64,000 nt of DNA from Aquilaria yunnanensis (taxonomy: Eukaryota; Streptophyta; Magnoliopsida; Malvales; Thymelaeaceae), in NCBI GenBank assembly GCA_039654915.1, contig CM077597.1, forward strand, positions 31,780,001-31,844,000, read 5' to 3'. The notes beneath the pieces were generated by a model. The model did not search any database. It worked only from the letters and a program-made list of their open reading frames with translations, and was not told where the DNA came from. Below, in pieces: positions 36,037-47,560 of this stretch (positions are counted from its first letter, which is position 1; each line of letters begins with the position of its first letter). Made by a program: the position numbers and the translations under genes.

Positions 36037-37746
36037 AAACCCACCAATATGGATTGGCCAGGCAATATTGAAATGACCTAAAAATGTGTTGGCTGAATTG
36101 ATGAACACCTGGTCATGTAGGCCACAAAGCAACATAGAGGAGCACTCTCGTGCCCTTGTCATCATGAATAAAAGCTTGAGGCCTAGAACACCAAGGAATT
36201 TAGCCAATGCATGGAGACACTTAACAACTATCATTGTAGGGCTATCAACAAGTGGCCTAGCATGCAATAGCTCTTGAAATAGAGTTATAGGAGACAGAGA
36301 CATAAAATGGCTTAGTGAAGTTGGCTCATCCTACCTAATAGGAGCATGGGTAATATGCCCATAGTGCATAAGTCTGCAAGAGAATGAAGAATGAGAATGG
36401 ATCATGATAAAGAGGGGGTTATACTAGAATTCAAAGAGTATATGGCTTCAAACCTTGCACCTGGGAAACCATTGCCAATGATCTTAGTAGCCATCGAACT
36501 AATGATGCCATGGGCTTGGTCAAGCTAAGGCTAGCTTAAAAAAGGATTCCCCAATAGTATTTGCCACAGGGAGTTGGCCTAGCGCACAAGAGCAATTCTT
36601 CAAACTTTTCTTTGGCAAGTCAAATGGTCAGTGCAGGTAGTTATTAGCCGGATGCGATGAGTGGCAATAGTGAACCCGTGGGTAGTAAATGGCATGTATG
36701 AGGTATGTCCTTACCCTTTTAGTAGTAGTCTAGTTTCATTGTTCGTAATTTCTTGCATCAATTTACTAGCATAGTTTTTTGGCCTATTAGGTAGAATTGT
36801 GAATAGGGCTAAAGGTAAGTCGAGTTCTTTAGGACCTGTGAATGCACCAATTGTTGGGGAGATACCCAAAACCCTAGAACCCTTTAGCTAGTGCATGAAC
36901 CCACATAAGTAGGAGAGCAAATGCCTTAGATTGGAAATGTTCTAAAGCTCAATAGGTTATGTTCTTTCGCGAGTTAACTTTAATTGGCCTAGTTGGTGTT
37001 GAAAAGGCTGGCTAGTTGAATAGATGAGTTCTTTGGAATAGCTGAGTAGTGGAATGGTTCAGTCAGACACCAAAAATGTAAATAGGTAAGTTTCAATTAT
37101 ATTTCTTATTGTGGAATGCTAGTGATGGCCATAACAAAAGCAAGGAGTAAGAAACTTATCGAGAGGTAAATGGATGGATAGGTTTATTTGTTTGTTAATT
37201 AGATACCCTAGTGTAAGGTTTATGGATAAGCTTTCAATAAATGAATATTAGTGTAAGGTTAGTGGACAAGCTTCCAAAAGCTTGTTAAGCTATCTTGCAC
37301 CAGGGACTTGAGCATGAAGTTGTGGTCAATTGATTCATTGGGATATGTTTGAGTAGTCGGGTACCTTTCAATAGTACTGTGCACTAAGGGTAGTGAAAGA
37401 CCATAACATAGTCTTCGAGGATGAATTTTCACTAAGGTGCTTCAAACCGAGTAACGTTGAGGTTAGGTAGGGAGAATTGTGAACAGGTTTTGGTGTATCA
37501 ATAGAAATGAGCACAAGGTATGGCAAGGTATGGCATTGGCCATAGTATCTATACAAGAGGAGACCAGACTTGAATTCCAGATGAGTATTAGTGGAACAAG
37601 CCAGGTAGTTGGGTGCCAAATAGGTTATTCAGAAATTTACACCCCTTGATAAGATTGGTTGGGAGGCATTGGTACCATATCCAATGAAAGTGTCTTAAGG
37701 TGGGGAGATTGAATTTGGAGGGCCAAATTCTGCAAGGTGGGGAGAA
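36037..37746 (+). pseudogene. Internal 3' region of element H with PPT
   Basis: Heavily eroded. Only the last part is recognisable: WEALVP (about 37660), then LEGQILQGGENVIALL (about 37715-37765), like the chromodomain tail and pol end of plant chromoviruses that run into the PPT/LTR junction. The PPT reads CAAGGTGGGGAGAA. An earlier near-copy, AAGGTGGGGAGA, sits 36 bp upstream at 37698-37709. The first 1.5 kb shows no domain I can name, so the internal assignment there is by position only. Confidence 0.5.
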
Positions 37747-37913
37747 TGTTATAGCCCTCCTAGTGGAATGCTCGGTGAGTGAAGTAAATTCAAAAATCTC
37801 TAGCTTAAATGACTTAACTATAGGTGAATTACAAAATCAAGCAAGTTATTCAAGGGATAGTTGGTATCGAGTGGTTTATGAAACTAGGTCACATAGGGGT
37901 GAAATGGTCATTT

Positions 37914-39335
37914 TGTTGGGTTTCAGGAGGCAAACAGCGCAACAGAATTTAATCGAAACCCTCCAGGATCCAAGTGAAACGGGGTAAATCGGGTGTTCGA
38001 AAATTTTCATACCTAATTTTCGGTTGAGATCTCTCACTCAACTGTAGACTCGAATCACAAAACTTGAATAGTTGACGTGTTCAAGCTCTCTATGGTATCC
38101 ACACGAGCCTCTAGGGATCACCATGCTTCCACCGTGTCCCAGCGGATGCGTTTCTCTTGCGCTCGCAGTGCTAGCTTGCGTCCTCCAAGGAATTTCAAGA
38201 GAAGAGTGCGGCTGTCTTTTTGGGAGGCTAGGGCAAGGAGACCTGTGAATTTCTCGCTAAAACTTGTATTTATAGTGAGACTCAACTTCCAGGCCTAATG
38301 GGTTTCAAAGCCCTAATCCACTTAGGCTTTAATTTCGGGCTTAATAATGGCTCAACTCTTGGGCCCATTATTAATACGAAATTAAAGTGAAACCATAACC
38401 CAAATAATTAGCCCATGCACTCTAATGATCCAAATAGCTCTATGTGTGCGACCCAATAGGCTCTTGCCACGTTGGCAATGATCATAAATCACATTTATGA
38501 TCATAAGCAATGAGCGGTGTCTAGCAACACATCATTGCTACCCAAGTGACAAGATTGTCGGTGATTCGACTAAACCTTTATGATCATCATCGATATATGC
38601 CATTGTCCCTTTGTCCAAGATATCAAGACTAAGCACGAGACATGGAATGTGTCACTCTCATATAGCCCAATCTTTGGTTTCTTGATTACCGAGTAGACCA
38701 ACTTAAACTGATGACATTGATATCGTATATCAACTCATCCGAGCATGGCCATGCATTTTTCTAAGTCTTACTCTATCAAGGGGGCCTGAAGATATCAGTC
38801 CCGTTACATAGGAGGGACAAATCCCATCTTGATCATACAAATCCCTCCGCATGATATGTGACATACCCAATGACCTCCTTCAAGTTCATTCAGTTACGAG
38901 CGATAAAGGAAAGTATCAAAGTATGTGACTCACATGTAGGGAACCTTGATAATCTTAGGTCGAAGGACTACATACACCATGATCACTATGAGAATCACTT
39001 ATGACACTCATATAACGGTCCATGAAGTGTTCTCATGGTGGGTCGGTCCAGTACACAAGTTCTCCAAGTTGTACCCATATGTAGACTACATATCTCATAT
39101 TAGTCTCCACATATGCTAGTCGTTATGTATTATTGCAACCCGCTCCACAATAATACTAGACTAGGGACATTTAAGAATATCATTATTCTAGGGTTACAAT
39201 TATGTTTATTACGTTACACAGAAACAAAACAACAAACATAATTGCTGGATTAATGCCTTAATAAAATATCATGACTCAATGTGCAAAAAAAAATACAATC
39301 ATCTCATGATTGGCTTTTTGGGCACAGCACTAACA
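37914..39335 (-). repeat. Solo copia LTR S1 (1.42 kb) with TSD CATTT
   Basis: The plus strand runs from TGTTGGG to CACTAACA, flanked by CATTT at 37909-37913 and 39336-39340. It is collinear with the copia LTRs of J, K and L and very similar, in inverted orientation, to S2 at 44449-45862. No internal sequence is present, so this is a solo LTR. Its intact ends and TSD suggest it is among the younger insertions here. Confidence 0.92.
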
Positions 39336-40763
39336 CATTTTGTACCTTAAACGGTCAGGATGAGTCTTTGGAGTAAAATTGATGTTTTTAACAAACCAAA
39401 AGCCAAAGTTAGAATTTTTCACTAAGTGTTTAGTACTCAAGTTACAATTAGGGGAAAAGGTAAATTTGAAAAAATTAAAACAATTTGAGGCGGGGCTTTG
39501 TTGTATTAAACTTGTTGGGGAAGTTGTTTTTTTGCCACTATTGTAATGCCCTGAAAATCCCGAGTATTTAAGTCTCGGATTATAGAGATAAAAAGGGCTC
39601 AGAAAATTTTTCAAAAAGGGAATTGAGCTCATTGAGCTTGGGAGACATTATTTAGGTGAGGAATTGGGTTTATGTGAGTGTTGGAGACTCTTGAAATTAA
39701 GTTTGGCTTAGGCCAAGAATATTAGTGATGAAATGGTGGAATTTAAAGTTAAGGAAATCAATTGCACAAAGTGATTTTTAGTGGTTGGGTTCAATTGCCC
39801 AAAATCAGAAATATGGAGGACTAAAGGGGGAATTAGGCCATTTCAATGGCCTAGGATGCCTTGGCCAGCCATGCCCCTCCATTTCCCAATATTTTATGTC
39901 ACCTCCCTCCAAATCCCATTATTTTAATCCACCTCCCATCCTTAGTCAAGACTTTGGATTCTTTCCTCACCTACTTGTCTCCTACTTTTGACTTTTTCTA
40001 CTAACTTATACAAAAGTCTTCCAATTAGTCTTCCTTCTATTAAATCTTGTCTCCCATTCTTCCAAGTACATTATACACTCATTTTCTCTCCCATTTGTCC
40101 GGCCATCACCCTCCCACACATTAAAACATAATCAATCCACTCATTCAAAGCCATTTGCTCTCTAACTATCTCATTCTCTCTCCATTTTCTTCCATACCAA
40201 ATCTCACCATTCCAAAAAAATTTCCAACTCTTTTCCTGCTCTAAATATTCAGCCATAACTAGAAATAATCCTTTCTCAAATTAAAACCAAGTATTCTTGG
40301 TAGAATTTAAGCTCTAAGACCATAAAGAGCAAGAATCAAGTGAAGAATTCAAAGAAAACCAAGGAGAAAAATTTGGTCATTTCCATTTCTTGGAGGTTTT
40401 GAGCTCTACTCAAGGAGCTCTTTATGTGATTGAGTTTCTAAGTTCATTAGAAGCAAGAAATCAAGAAGAAGCTTGAAGAACATCAAGCACAAGAAATTGG
40501 CCTTACCTATTCTGTGAGGTTCTGTAAGTGTACACTAAGTGTTCTTGGTATTTTGTGTTATTTGAGTTAATCACCAAGTGTTCTTGGTATTTTATGGTTA
40601 CTAATAAAATTTGACCCATCTTGGTTCTTATGCTAGAAAACAATTTCTAGAGTCAACAAGTAAGGAAAATGAAGGAAAATAAACTTCTAAAGCTTTCGAT
40701 ATTGTGGGTAAGGATTCCTTGTTGGAATTCTTGGCGCACCAAGATCCTTTTAAGATAGGATTT

Positions 40764-41345
40764 GAGCTCGTTGAGCTAACTATAGCTTGAAAAGGTATCT
40801 AAGGCAGCTAGAAGTAGCTCCCCTTAGCTCAAGTCAGCTCACTTCAGCTATAAGTAGCTTAAAGTAGCTGGACTTCAGCTCAAGTTAGCTCAAGTCAGCT
40901 CAAGTCAGCTCACTTCAGCTTATGGTAGCTGAATGTAGCTGGACTTCAGCTCAAGTTAGCTCAAGTCAGCTCAAGTCAGCTCACTTCAGCTTATGGTAGC
41001 TGAATGTAGCTGGACTTCAGCTCAAGTCAGCTCACTTCAGCTTATGGTAGCTGAATGTAGCTGGACTTCAGCTCAAGTTAGCTCAAGTAAGCTCAAGTCA
41101 GCTCACTTCAGCTTATGGTAGCTGAATGTAGCTGGACTTCAGCTCAAGTCAGCTCACTTCAGCTTTTGGTAGCTGAGTGTAGCTGGACTTCAGTTTACTT
41201 CAGCTGAAAGCAGCTAAGTCCAGCTCAAGGTCAGTTCTTGGAGCTGGACCTTAGTTCATGGTGCTAGGTTGGAGCTCAAAGGAGCTCAATGGTGCATAAG
41301 TAGCATATTGAGCTAGCTTTGTGCCAGCTCACCTTGTTTTTAGCT
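40764..41345 (+). repeat. AGCT minisatellite, about 10-bp base period, 71/51-bp higher-order units
   Basis: The palindrome AGCT recurs about every 10 bases. Sub-units such as AGCTCAAGTC, AGCTCACTTC, AGCTTATGGT, AGCTGAATGT and AGCTGGACTT are arranged into higher-order units. Starts of AGCTGGACTT fall at 40866, 40937, 41008, 41059, 41130 and 41181, giving spacings 71, 71, 51, 71 and 51; the 51-bp form lacks two sub-units. The edges decay gradually on both sides. Confidence 0.93.
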
Positions 41346-41516
41346 CAAAACCACCAAGAGACACATCTTTTGTGTAAAGGTATGTCTCTTCATCAAAAGA
41401 AATAACTCTTGGCTAAAAGAACATGTCCTTTCATCCAAACGAAGTGTTCCTTGGGTGAATGGACATGTATATTCGGCCATAGGGTGCTTATAGCACCAAG
41501 TGTGATGTCCTTTGAC

Positions 41517-41680
41517 TTTAAAGGACATGTATTTTCGCCCATAAGGTAGTTATGGGTGGTTATAGGCCAAAGGAAGTGTTCCTTGACTTAAAAGACATGT
41601 ATTTTCGCCCATAAGGTAGTTATGGGTGGTTATAGGCCAAAGGAAGTGTTCCTTGGCTAAAAGACATGTATTTTCGCCAC
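41517..41680 (+). repeat. 70-bp tandem repeat, about 2.3 near-perfect copies
   Basis: GACATGTATTTTCGCC occurs at 41524, 41594 and 41663. Copies one and two are nearly identical, including CATAAGGTAGTTATGGGTGG. Older diverged copies (GACATGTATATTCGGCC, GAACATGTCC) precede it from about 41425. Confidence 0.9.
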
Positions 41681-41761
41681 CATACATGACCCTTAGCCAA
41701 AGGAAGTGTTCTTTGGCTTAAAGGACACCTTTCTTGGTGTAAAGGTGTGCCTTTTGGTCAT

Positions 41762-41770
41762 CTATAAATA
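41762..41770 (+). promoter_or_regulatory. TATA box of solo LTR M
   Basis: CTATAAATA about 2.2 kb into the LTR, just after the repeat arrays and before a region beginning CCATTGAGAG. This is a plausible U3 promoter that would make everything before it U3. Activity is not shown by sequence. Confidence 0.45.
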
Positions 41771-44448
41771 GCCTTTAGTGGCTGGCCATTGAGAGTACGA
41801 ATTTTACACTCAATTTGCACCATTTTTTCTTGAGAGAAAAATTCCTCCTTTCATTCCTTTAAAGAGCCGAAATATTAGACACTTTCTTAGAGCATTGTGG
41901 GTGGAATTACATTGAGATTCTTCATCTCAATTCAAGCCTCAAGGCGTATCTCTAAGATCAAGTCCTTCCTTTTCCTTTTCGGCACAAGACTATCAAAAAG
42001 GAAGGTACGCATCCTTTCTTGCTTTAGTAGCATGCTAAGGATTTAAGTTTTATGAATGATCTTAGTGGCATGCTAAGTTTGTTTGACTGGATAAGTATGT
42101 CTATATTCATGTTGAACTCAAATAGCATGCTAGATATTGTTTTTTGAGACAATATGTATGGAAAACTTATATGCATGTGGCATATACACAAATGAATAAC
42201 ATAAGAGTATGTTATTATTGAGATCCTGAAAATCTTCATTCCTATACTCACTTTATTGCATGGTATAGTTCCATGGCTTTTTTGTGTGAGTATTCGGGCC
42301 CCTAGGTGATGGTCAAAGAACCATGTGATCCTAGGAGTGCTAAGAGGGCTAAGCTGTTTTGTTGCTTCGGCAACTCCGTGTAAGGATTTCTCATACTCAC
42401 TTTGTGAGTATTCGGGCACATAGTGCTAAGTTGGCTAAGTATCATTGCTTGGCAATTCTATACTATTTTATAACTCACTAAGTTAGGCATTGGATGCCAC
42501 CAGAATCCATATTGAGTTTTATAACTCACCCACCCTCCTATACTTTTGTAGGAAAAAGGAGCTATAAAAAAGCATTAAGGTCAAGAGTATGTATACTCTT
42601 TCGGATGGTAAAGGTTTGTGTATATGTTGCTCAATATTCTAAGTGTCTTTTGTGATATGGATTGCTTGTAAATCAAGCTAATGTTGTGGACTTCTTTCTG
42701 CAGGCTTTTGGAGTCTAGAAATTTGTGGGAACAAGGTCTATTAAGGTGGAATGTGTTCTATAGAATTATGCATTATTTGCCATGTATCATGCTTCTGAAT
42801 ATCATGGCTAAGTTTTAAGTGAATATGTTCACTTTCAGTATAACACCACTTTTATGACTTGTAAATATGAACTCACGGGCTATGGTATGTTTTGGGATTC
42901 TTGGTGATATTACCATATGCTTGGCTTGTGCTAAGATTGATATGCAAGTATGGAAGTCAAGTTGTTTATGTTCAATGAGAATGAGCTCACATGTTGAGTA
43001 CTGGCATAACTACATGTTCTTAAAGCTATGATCATTAATGAAGCATGCAACATTTGGCCTCGTATGTGCACCTAAGGAAGAAATTGCAAGTGAACTTGGA
43101 ATAGTATGGAAATGGTCACATATGTGCTAAAATGACATCTAAGAATATTAAGTACATGTAAATGGACATGTGTACTATTGGATGAATTAAGTATGTGAAG
43201 TGATGCCTATGATACTGTGTGCACAAGCGGAGAAAATACTGGAAGAGGCCTATGTTTGACTATGTGCTATGGGATGATGTATGCATGTTTCTAAGACATA
43301 TAAGAGTATGCAAGACATGAGTTCATAAACAAGTTTTCAAAATATAGATTTGGTGTTTTGGTTGCCATGCATGTACTTGGCTATGTTTGATAAAGTCCAT
43401 GAAATGAACACATAAATTCCATATAGGTACTAGCTTGTTTCCGAGAGCACCTAAACTTCACCTTAAATAAGAAATTAATGAGCTAGTACTGGTAAGTATC
43501 CTGGGGTTTGTGCCCTTAAGTTGTAATAAGAAATTAAATGCCCCTTCTGTGAAATATGACTTCTGCTGTATACTTTAAGTAATTTGGGCCCGGATGGGCC
43601 AGGGGCAAGTTTGGGCACAACAACTATTCACCTCATCATTCCTCACCATTTTCATAGCTCCTTACAACCCTGTCAATTTTTTCCCAAAATCTTTTTAAAT
43701 TCATGGTTTATTGGAAAAATTGGAAATCTTTCATAGTGCCCAAGTAAGAGGATTCTTATTTTACATGCATTTTCTTGGTTTAAAGCTCTTGGAAGTGTTT
43801 TCTGGCTTGGGCAAGCTTTTTTGTGTGAGGTAAGGTTTTAATGATTTTACTTGTTTCTTGAGTTAATGGAAGCTTGGGTTTTGCTTAGATTGCTTTAATT
43901 TAGTGCCATAAACCTTGTTTGTGAGTTGGAACCTTAGAACCAAATAAAACCCTTTTAAGATTGGATTATATGGCATGTGGTGCTTGATTCCTACTAATTC
44001 AAAGATAATTGAGGTAAAGGATTTATGGTTCATGATTAATTGGTTTAATTTGTAGCTTGCTTATGGTGGAATCCACATGAAATAGATAAATGGAATTAGT
44101 TATGGATGGAGATCTTCATGGTTGACAAGTGTTATTTCAATGGCTTGTATGGTCTTTATGGACACTGTAGGCTTAGTTCAATGGATGCATTATGGCCTAG
44201 CGAAGTTTTTTAATAGGTATGTGGAGTTGGTATGAATCCTAAGCATGTTTGGAAAGGTTTGGAAGCCTCCTAAGGTGCCTATGGCATGATTTTCAGGTGT
44301 AGGGGATCAAGCACTAGAGCTGCAGCCCTAAAAATGAAAGCTAGGGCCCTATGGGTGCCTGCAACACTCGAGAGCACAAGATCTATAACCTATAAATGAG
44401 AGCTATTGCCTTGGGCTACTTTGGTGCATCTGGGAACACCAAGGCTAT

Positions 44449-45862
44449 TGTTAGTGTTGTGCCCAAAAGCCAATCATGAGATGATTCTATTTTTGCACAT
44501 TGAGTCATGATATTTTATTAAGGCATTAATCCAGCAATTATGTTTGTTGTTTTGTTTCTGCGTAACGTAATAAACATAATTGTAACCCTAGAATAATGAT
44601 ATTCTTAAACGTCCCTGGTCTAGTATTATTGTGGAGCGGGTTGCAATAATACATAACGACTAGCATATGTGGAGACTAATACGAGATATGTAGTCTACAT
44701 ATGGGTACAAGTTGGAGAACTTGTGTACTGGATCGACCCACCATGAGAACACTACATGGATCGTTATATGAGTGTCATAAGTGATTCTCATAGTGATCAT
44801 GGTATATGTAGTCCTTCGACCTAAGATCATCAAGGTTCCCTACATGTAAGTCACATACTTTGATACTTTCCTTTGTTGCTCGTAACTGAGTGGACTTGAA
44901 GGAGGTCATTGGGTATGTCACATATCACGCGGAGGGATTTGTATGATCAAGATGGGATTTGTCCCTCCTATGTAACGGGAGTGATATCTTCAGGCCCCTT
45001 GATAGAGTGAGACTTAGAAAATGCATGGCCGTGCTAGGATGAGTTGATATACGATATCAATGTCATCAGTTTAAGTTGGTCTACTCGGTAATCAAGAAAC
45101 CAAAGATTGGGCTATACGAGAGTGACACATTCTATGTCTCGTGCTTAGTCTTGATATCTTGGACAAGGGACAATGGCATATATCGGTGATGATCATAAAG
45201 GTTTAGTCGAATCATCGACAATCTTGTCACTTGGGTAGCAATGATGTGTTGCTAGACACCGCTCATTGCTTATGATCATAAATGTGATTTATGATCATTG
45301 CCAACATGGCAAGAGCCTATTGGGTCGCACACATACAGCTATTTGGATCATTAGAGTGCATGGGCTAATTATTTGGGTTATGGTTTCACTTTAATTTCAT
45401 ATTAATAATGGGCCAAGGAGTTGAGCCATTATTAAGCCCGAAATTAAATCCTAATTGGATTAGGGCTTTGAAACCCATTAGGCCTGGAAGTTGAATCTGA
45501 CTATAAATACAACTTTTAAGTGAGAAATTCACAGGTCTCCTTGCCCTAGCCTCCCAAAAGGACAGCCGCACTCTTCTCCTGAAATTCCTTGGAGGACGCA
45601 AGCTAGCACTGCGAGCGCAAGAGAAACGCATCTGCCGGGACGTGGTGGAAGCGTGGTGATCCCGAGAGGCTCGTGTGGATACCATAGAGAGCCTGAACAC
45701 GTCAACTGTTCAGGTTTTGTGATTCGACTCTACAGTTGAGTGAGAGATCTCAACCGAAAATTAGGTATGAAATTTTCGAACACTCGGTTTACCCCGTTTC
45801 ACTTGGATCCTGGAGGGTTTTGGTTAAATTCCGCTGCGCTGTTTGGCTCCCGAAACCCAACA
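44449..45862 (+). repeat. Solo copia LTR S2 (1.41 kb) with 6-bp flanking repeat GGCTAT
   Basis: It runs from TGTTAGTGTTGTGCCC to CCCAACA, with GGCTAT at 44443-44448 and 45863-45868. One base of that repeat may be chance, since 5 bp is usual for copia. It is the inverted counterpart of S1, highly similar by eye throughout, and belongs to the J/K/L family. No internal region is present. Confidence 0.92.
45501..45510 (+). promoter_or_regulatory. TATA box of the copia LTR (copy S2)
   Basis: CTATAAATAC, conserved in position in S1 (complement near 38270). It divides the LTR into about 1.05 kb of U3 and 0.35 kb of R-U5. Confidence 0.55.
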
Positions 45863-46698
45863 GGCTATAGCCTTAGTTTTTTTGTGTTGATGCCTAGGGT
45901 ACAAGATTCAAGAAAGTCATTTTTTCTTGCATGAAGACTTGGAGCGAAGGTCAAGGGAACGGTGTTCATGGTATCTAAGGCCGGAGGATGTGTGGTGGTT
46001 CCCTAAGACTTCCAAAATAATCCTAGCAAATAAGAGTTTCCCTGAGTTTTGAAGGTTACAAATGCACCCATTGATGAAACTAGTTTAACTGGCCGTAATA
46101 GCACACCATTTGTTGGTTGTAAGGTTTAGTACCATCGAGAGCCTAGTCGAGCCTTTGGTTTATGGTCCTGATGTGGGAACCTTGGTGCACCTACGTGGGT
46201 TCCATGGAACCTAGTGGTTATGAGTCCAACCATGACATTTATTACTCCACTAGGGTGAACCAAGTAATTGTGGATAGAAATGTGCAATGAATGATGGTTT
46301 AATGCACTTATAGTGTGGCAAGGATACTTAAGGCACAAGTGAGAACCTAGTGCCCTCTTGGTAAGGTTTTGAGGTGGAAGCTTAGAACACAAGTGGCCTA
46401 GACAAGTCTAAAAACTTGAGGCACTAAGTAGAATTTTCTTAGCGAGTTCCTTGGAACTCAAGGGAGGTGCATCCACCATGTTCACCTGTACAATAGTTAA
46501 GGAAAGGCTAAATGATGAGCTAAGCTCATAGCATTGGTAAGCTAAAGTTTGCTAGGAGCAAGTACGGGGCTAGAGCTTGTTAGGCATAATGTGAAGCCTA
46601 CGGAAGAACTAGGTAGAGGACAAGTCCCAATGGACTAAAATGCTATGCGCATAGGTTTAGGCATGTGCTATTTAAGCTCTCAGTAGATTGCATATCAA

Positions 46699-46730
46699 AT
46701 ATATATATACATATATACACACATATATAT
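46699..46730 (+). repeat. AT/AC-rich microsatellite in the H LTR
   Basis: ATATATATATAC-type repeats. The equivalent places in LTR N (near 12105) and the E LTR (near 18835) hold only a few ATAT words, so it has expanded here. Confidence 0.8.
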
Positions 46731-47453
46731 TCATGTCCCCAGGGTATTTCTTGCAGGTTGAAGGATATTCTATTAAGAGTCATTGATTCTCACACCCTTA
46801 GCTTTTGTTGTGCAGATTTAAGTTTGTGAAGCCAACAACCATTGAGGGTTGCTGAGCTAGGCTCATGAGTAGATATTTAACTTGATTTAATCTTTATGAT
46901 TCTAAATTTAGGGTTTACTTGTTGTTTAAGTTACCACTCTAACTATAGTTGTTTATATGGCCAATAGAGGCTGGTGAAGTACAAGGGAGGATTCTTAGTG
47001 CTGGTTACTTGGGACTTGATCAAAGGTAGGAGCTACTTTTGGACCTCAGTAGTTTAGCTCGATGTATAGTTTCGTACACTACTTTGGCTTCAGTATTCAT
47101 GGATGAATAGTGAACTCTAGAGTTGTTCTTGGGTATGAGCATAGTCTACTTTTGTATGGATCCTTCACACGATTGATTATCTATAGTTAAATTCACATCT
47201 ACTTTGTATACTTTGACTACCTTAGAACTTGAATTTAAGTGGAAGGCCCATGCAACATTGCTTTCTATTTTATGTTTTATCACTTTTTTATTGTTTAAGT
47301 CAAAGCATTTACTTGTGCATAATTACATTCTAGGTTAAATAACTAAAAGCATGAAGGTTTTAACTAGTGCCCATGTAATCAATTAGCTAATTATGACTAG
47401 TGTGAGACATGTGCCCATTGGTTTCCTGTGCAAGCACATAAGGAGTTGTGTCA

Positions 47454-47560
47454 TCATGGTCCTACATATCTTGTCCCATACATCATATGCGGTCCTGAAA
47501 AATTTCCCCGAGGATGGTAGCCACATCACATTACATGCTTTAAGGTGTTTCCTCAACCAT
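47454..47560. other. Short unassigned spacer
   Basis: About 100 bases between the end of the H LTR and the next LTR fragment. No supported feature. Confidence 0.4.

Larger units (their letters stand above)
39542..43622 (+). repeat. Very long solo LTR M (4.08 kb) with TSD ACTAT
   Basis: It begins TGTAATGCCCTGAAAATCCC, a typical start for long plant Ty3 LTRs, and ends GGGCACAACA. ACTAT flanks it at 39537-39541 and 43623-43627, and removing it restores continuity of the H LTR. It holds an AGCT-rich minisatellite (40764-41345), a 70-bp tandem repeat (41517-41680) and a TATA box (41762). No protein is recognisable. The orientation is taken from the TATA box and the TGTAATGCCC start. Assignment to Ty3/gypsy is inference. 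Confidence 0.85.
36037..47453 (+). mobile_element. 3' end of Ty3 element H, its LTR split by three insertions
   Basis: A plus-strand element represented by an eroded internal part (36037-37746), a PPT (37733-37746) and a 3' LTR starting at 37747. The LTR is recovered in four pieces, 37747-37913, 39341-39541, 43628-44448 and 45869 to about 47453, separated by solo LTRs S1, M and S2, each flanked by an exact TSD. The 5' half of H is absent; copia copy L abuts it on the left. Confidence 0.7.
37747..47453 (+). repeat. 3' LTR of element H (about 2.7 kb without its insertions)
   Basis: It starts TGTTATAGCCC after the PPT and appears to end near GTTGTGTCA (47445-47453). The later part (46120-47360) follows the same order of short words as solo LTR N and the E LTR: GGTTTAGTACC...CTTGGTGCAC, TTTCTTGCAGG...GAAG, TTGTGCAGAT, TTAAGTCAAAGCAT. 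It is therefore a diverged member of the same LTR superfamily. The three interruptions are described separately. The right end is approximate. Confidence 0.65.

Noticed and set aside
36031..36303. Possible host gene in the two overlapping frames left of element H
   Set aside because: Both strands are open by chance, no domain, and the region fits the eroded internal part of element H by position.
40764..41345. Possible CRISPR-like array
   Set aside because: Contiguous tandem repeats with no unique spacers, in a plant retrotransposon; it is a minisatellite.
42024..42419. Minus-strand frame of 131 codons in LTR M
   Set aside because: No domain, low-complexity AT-rich text, antisense to the LTR promoter; length is compatible with chance in AT-rich DNA.
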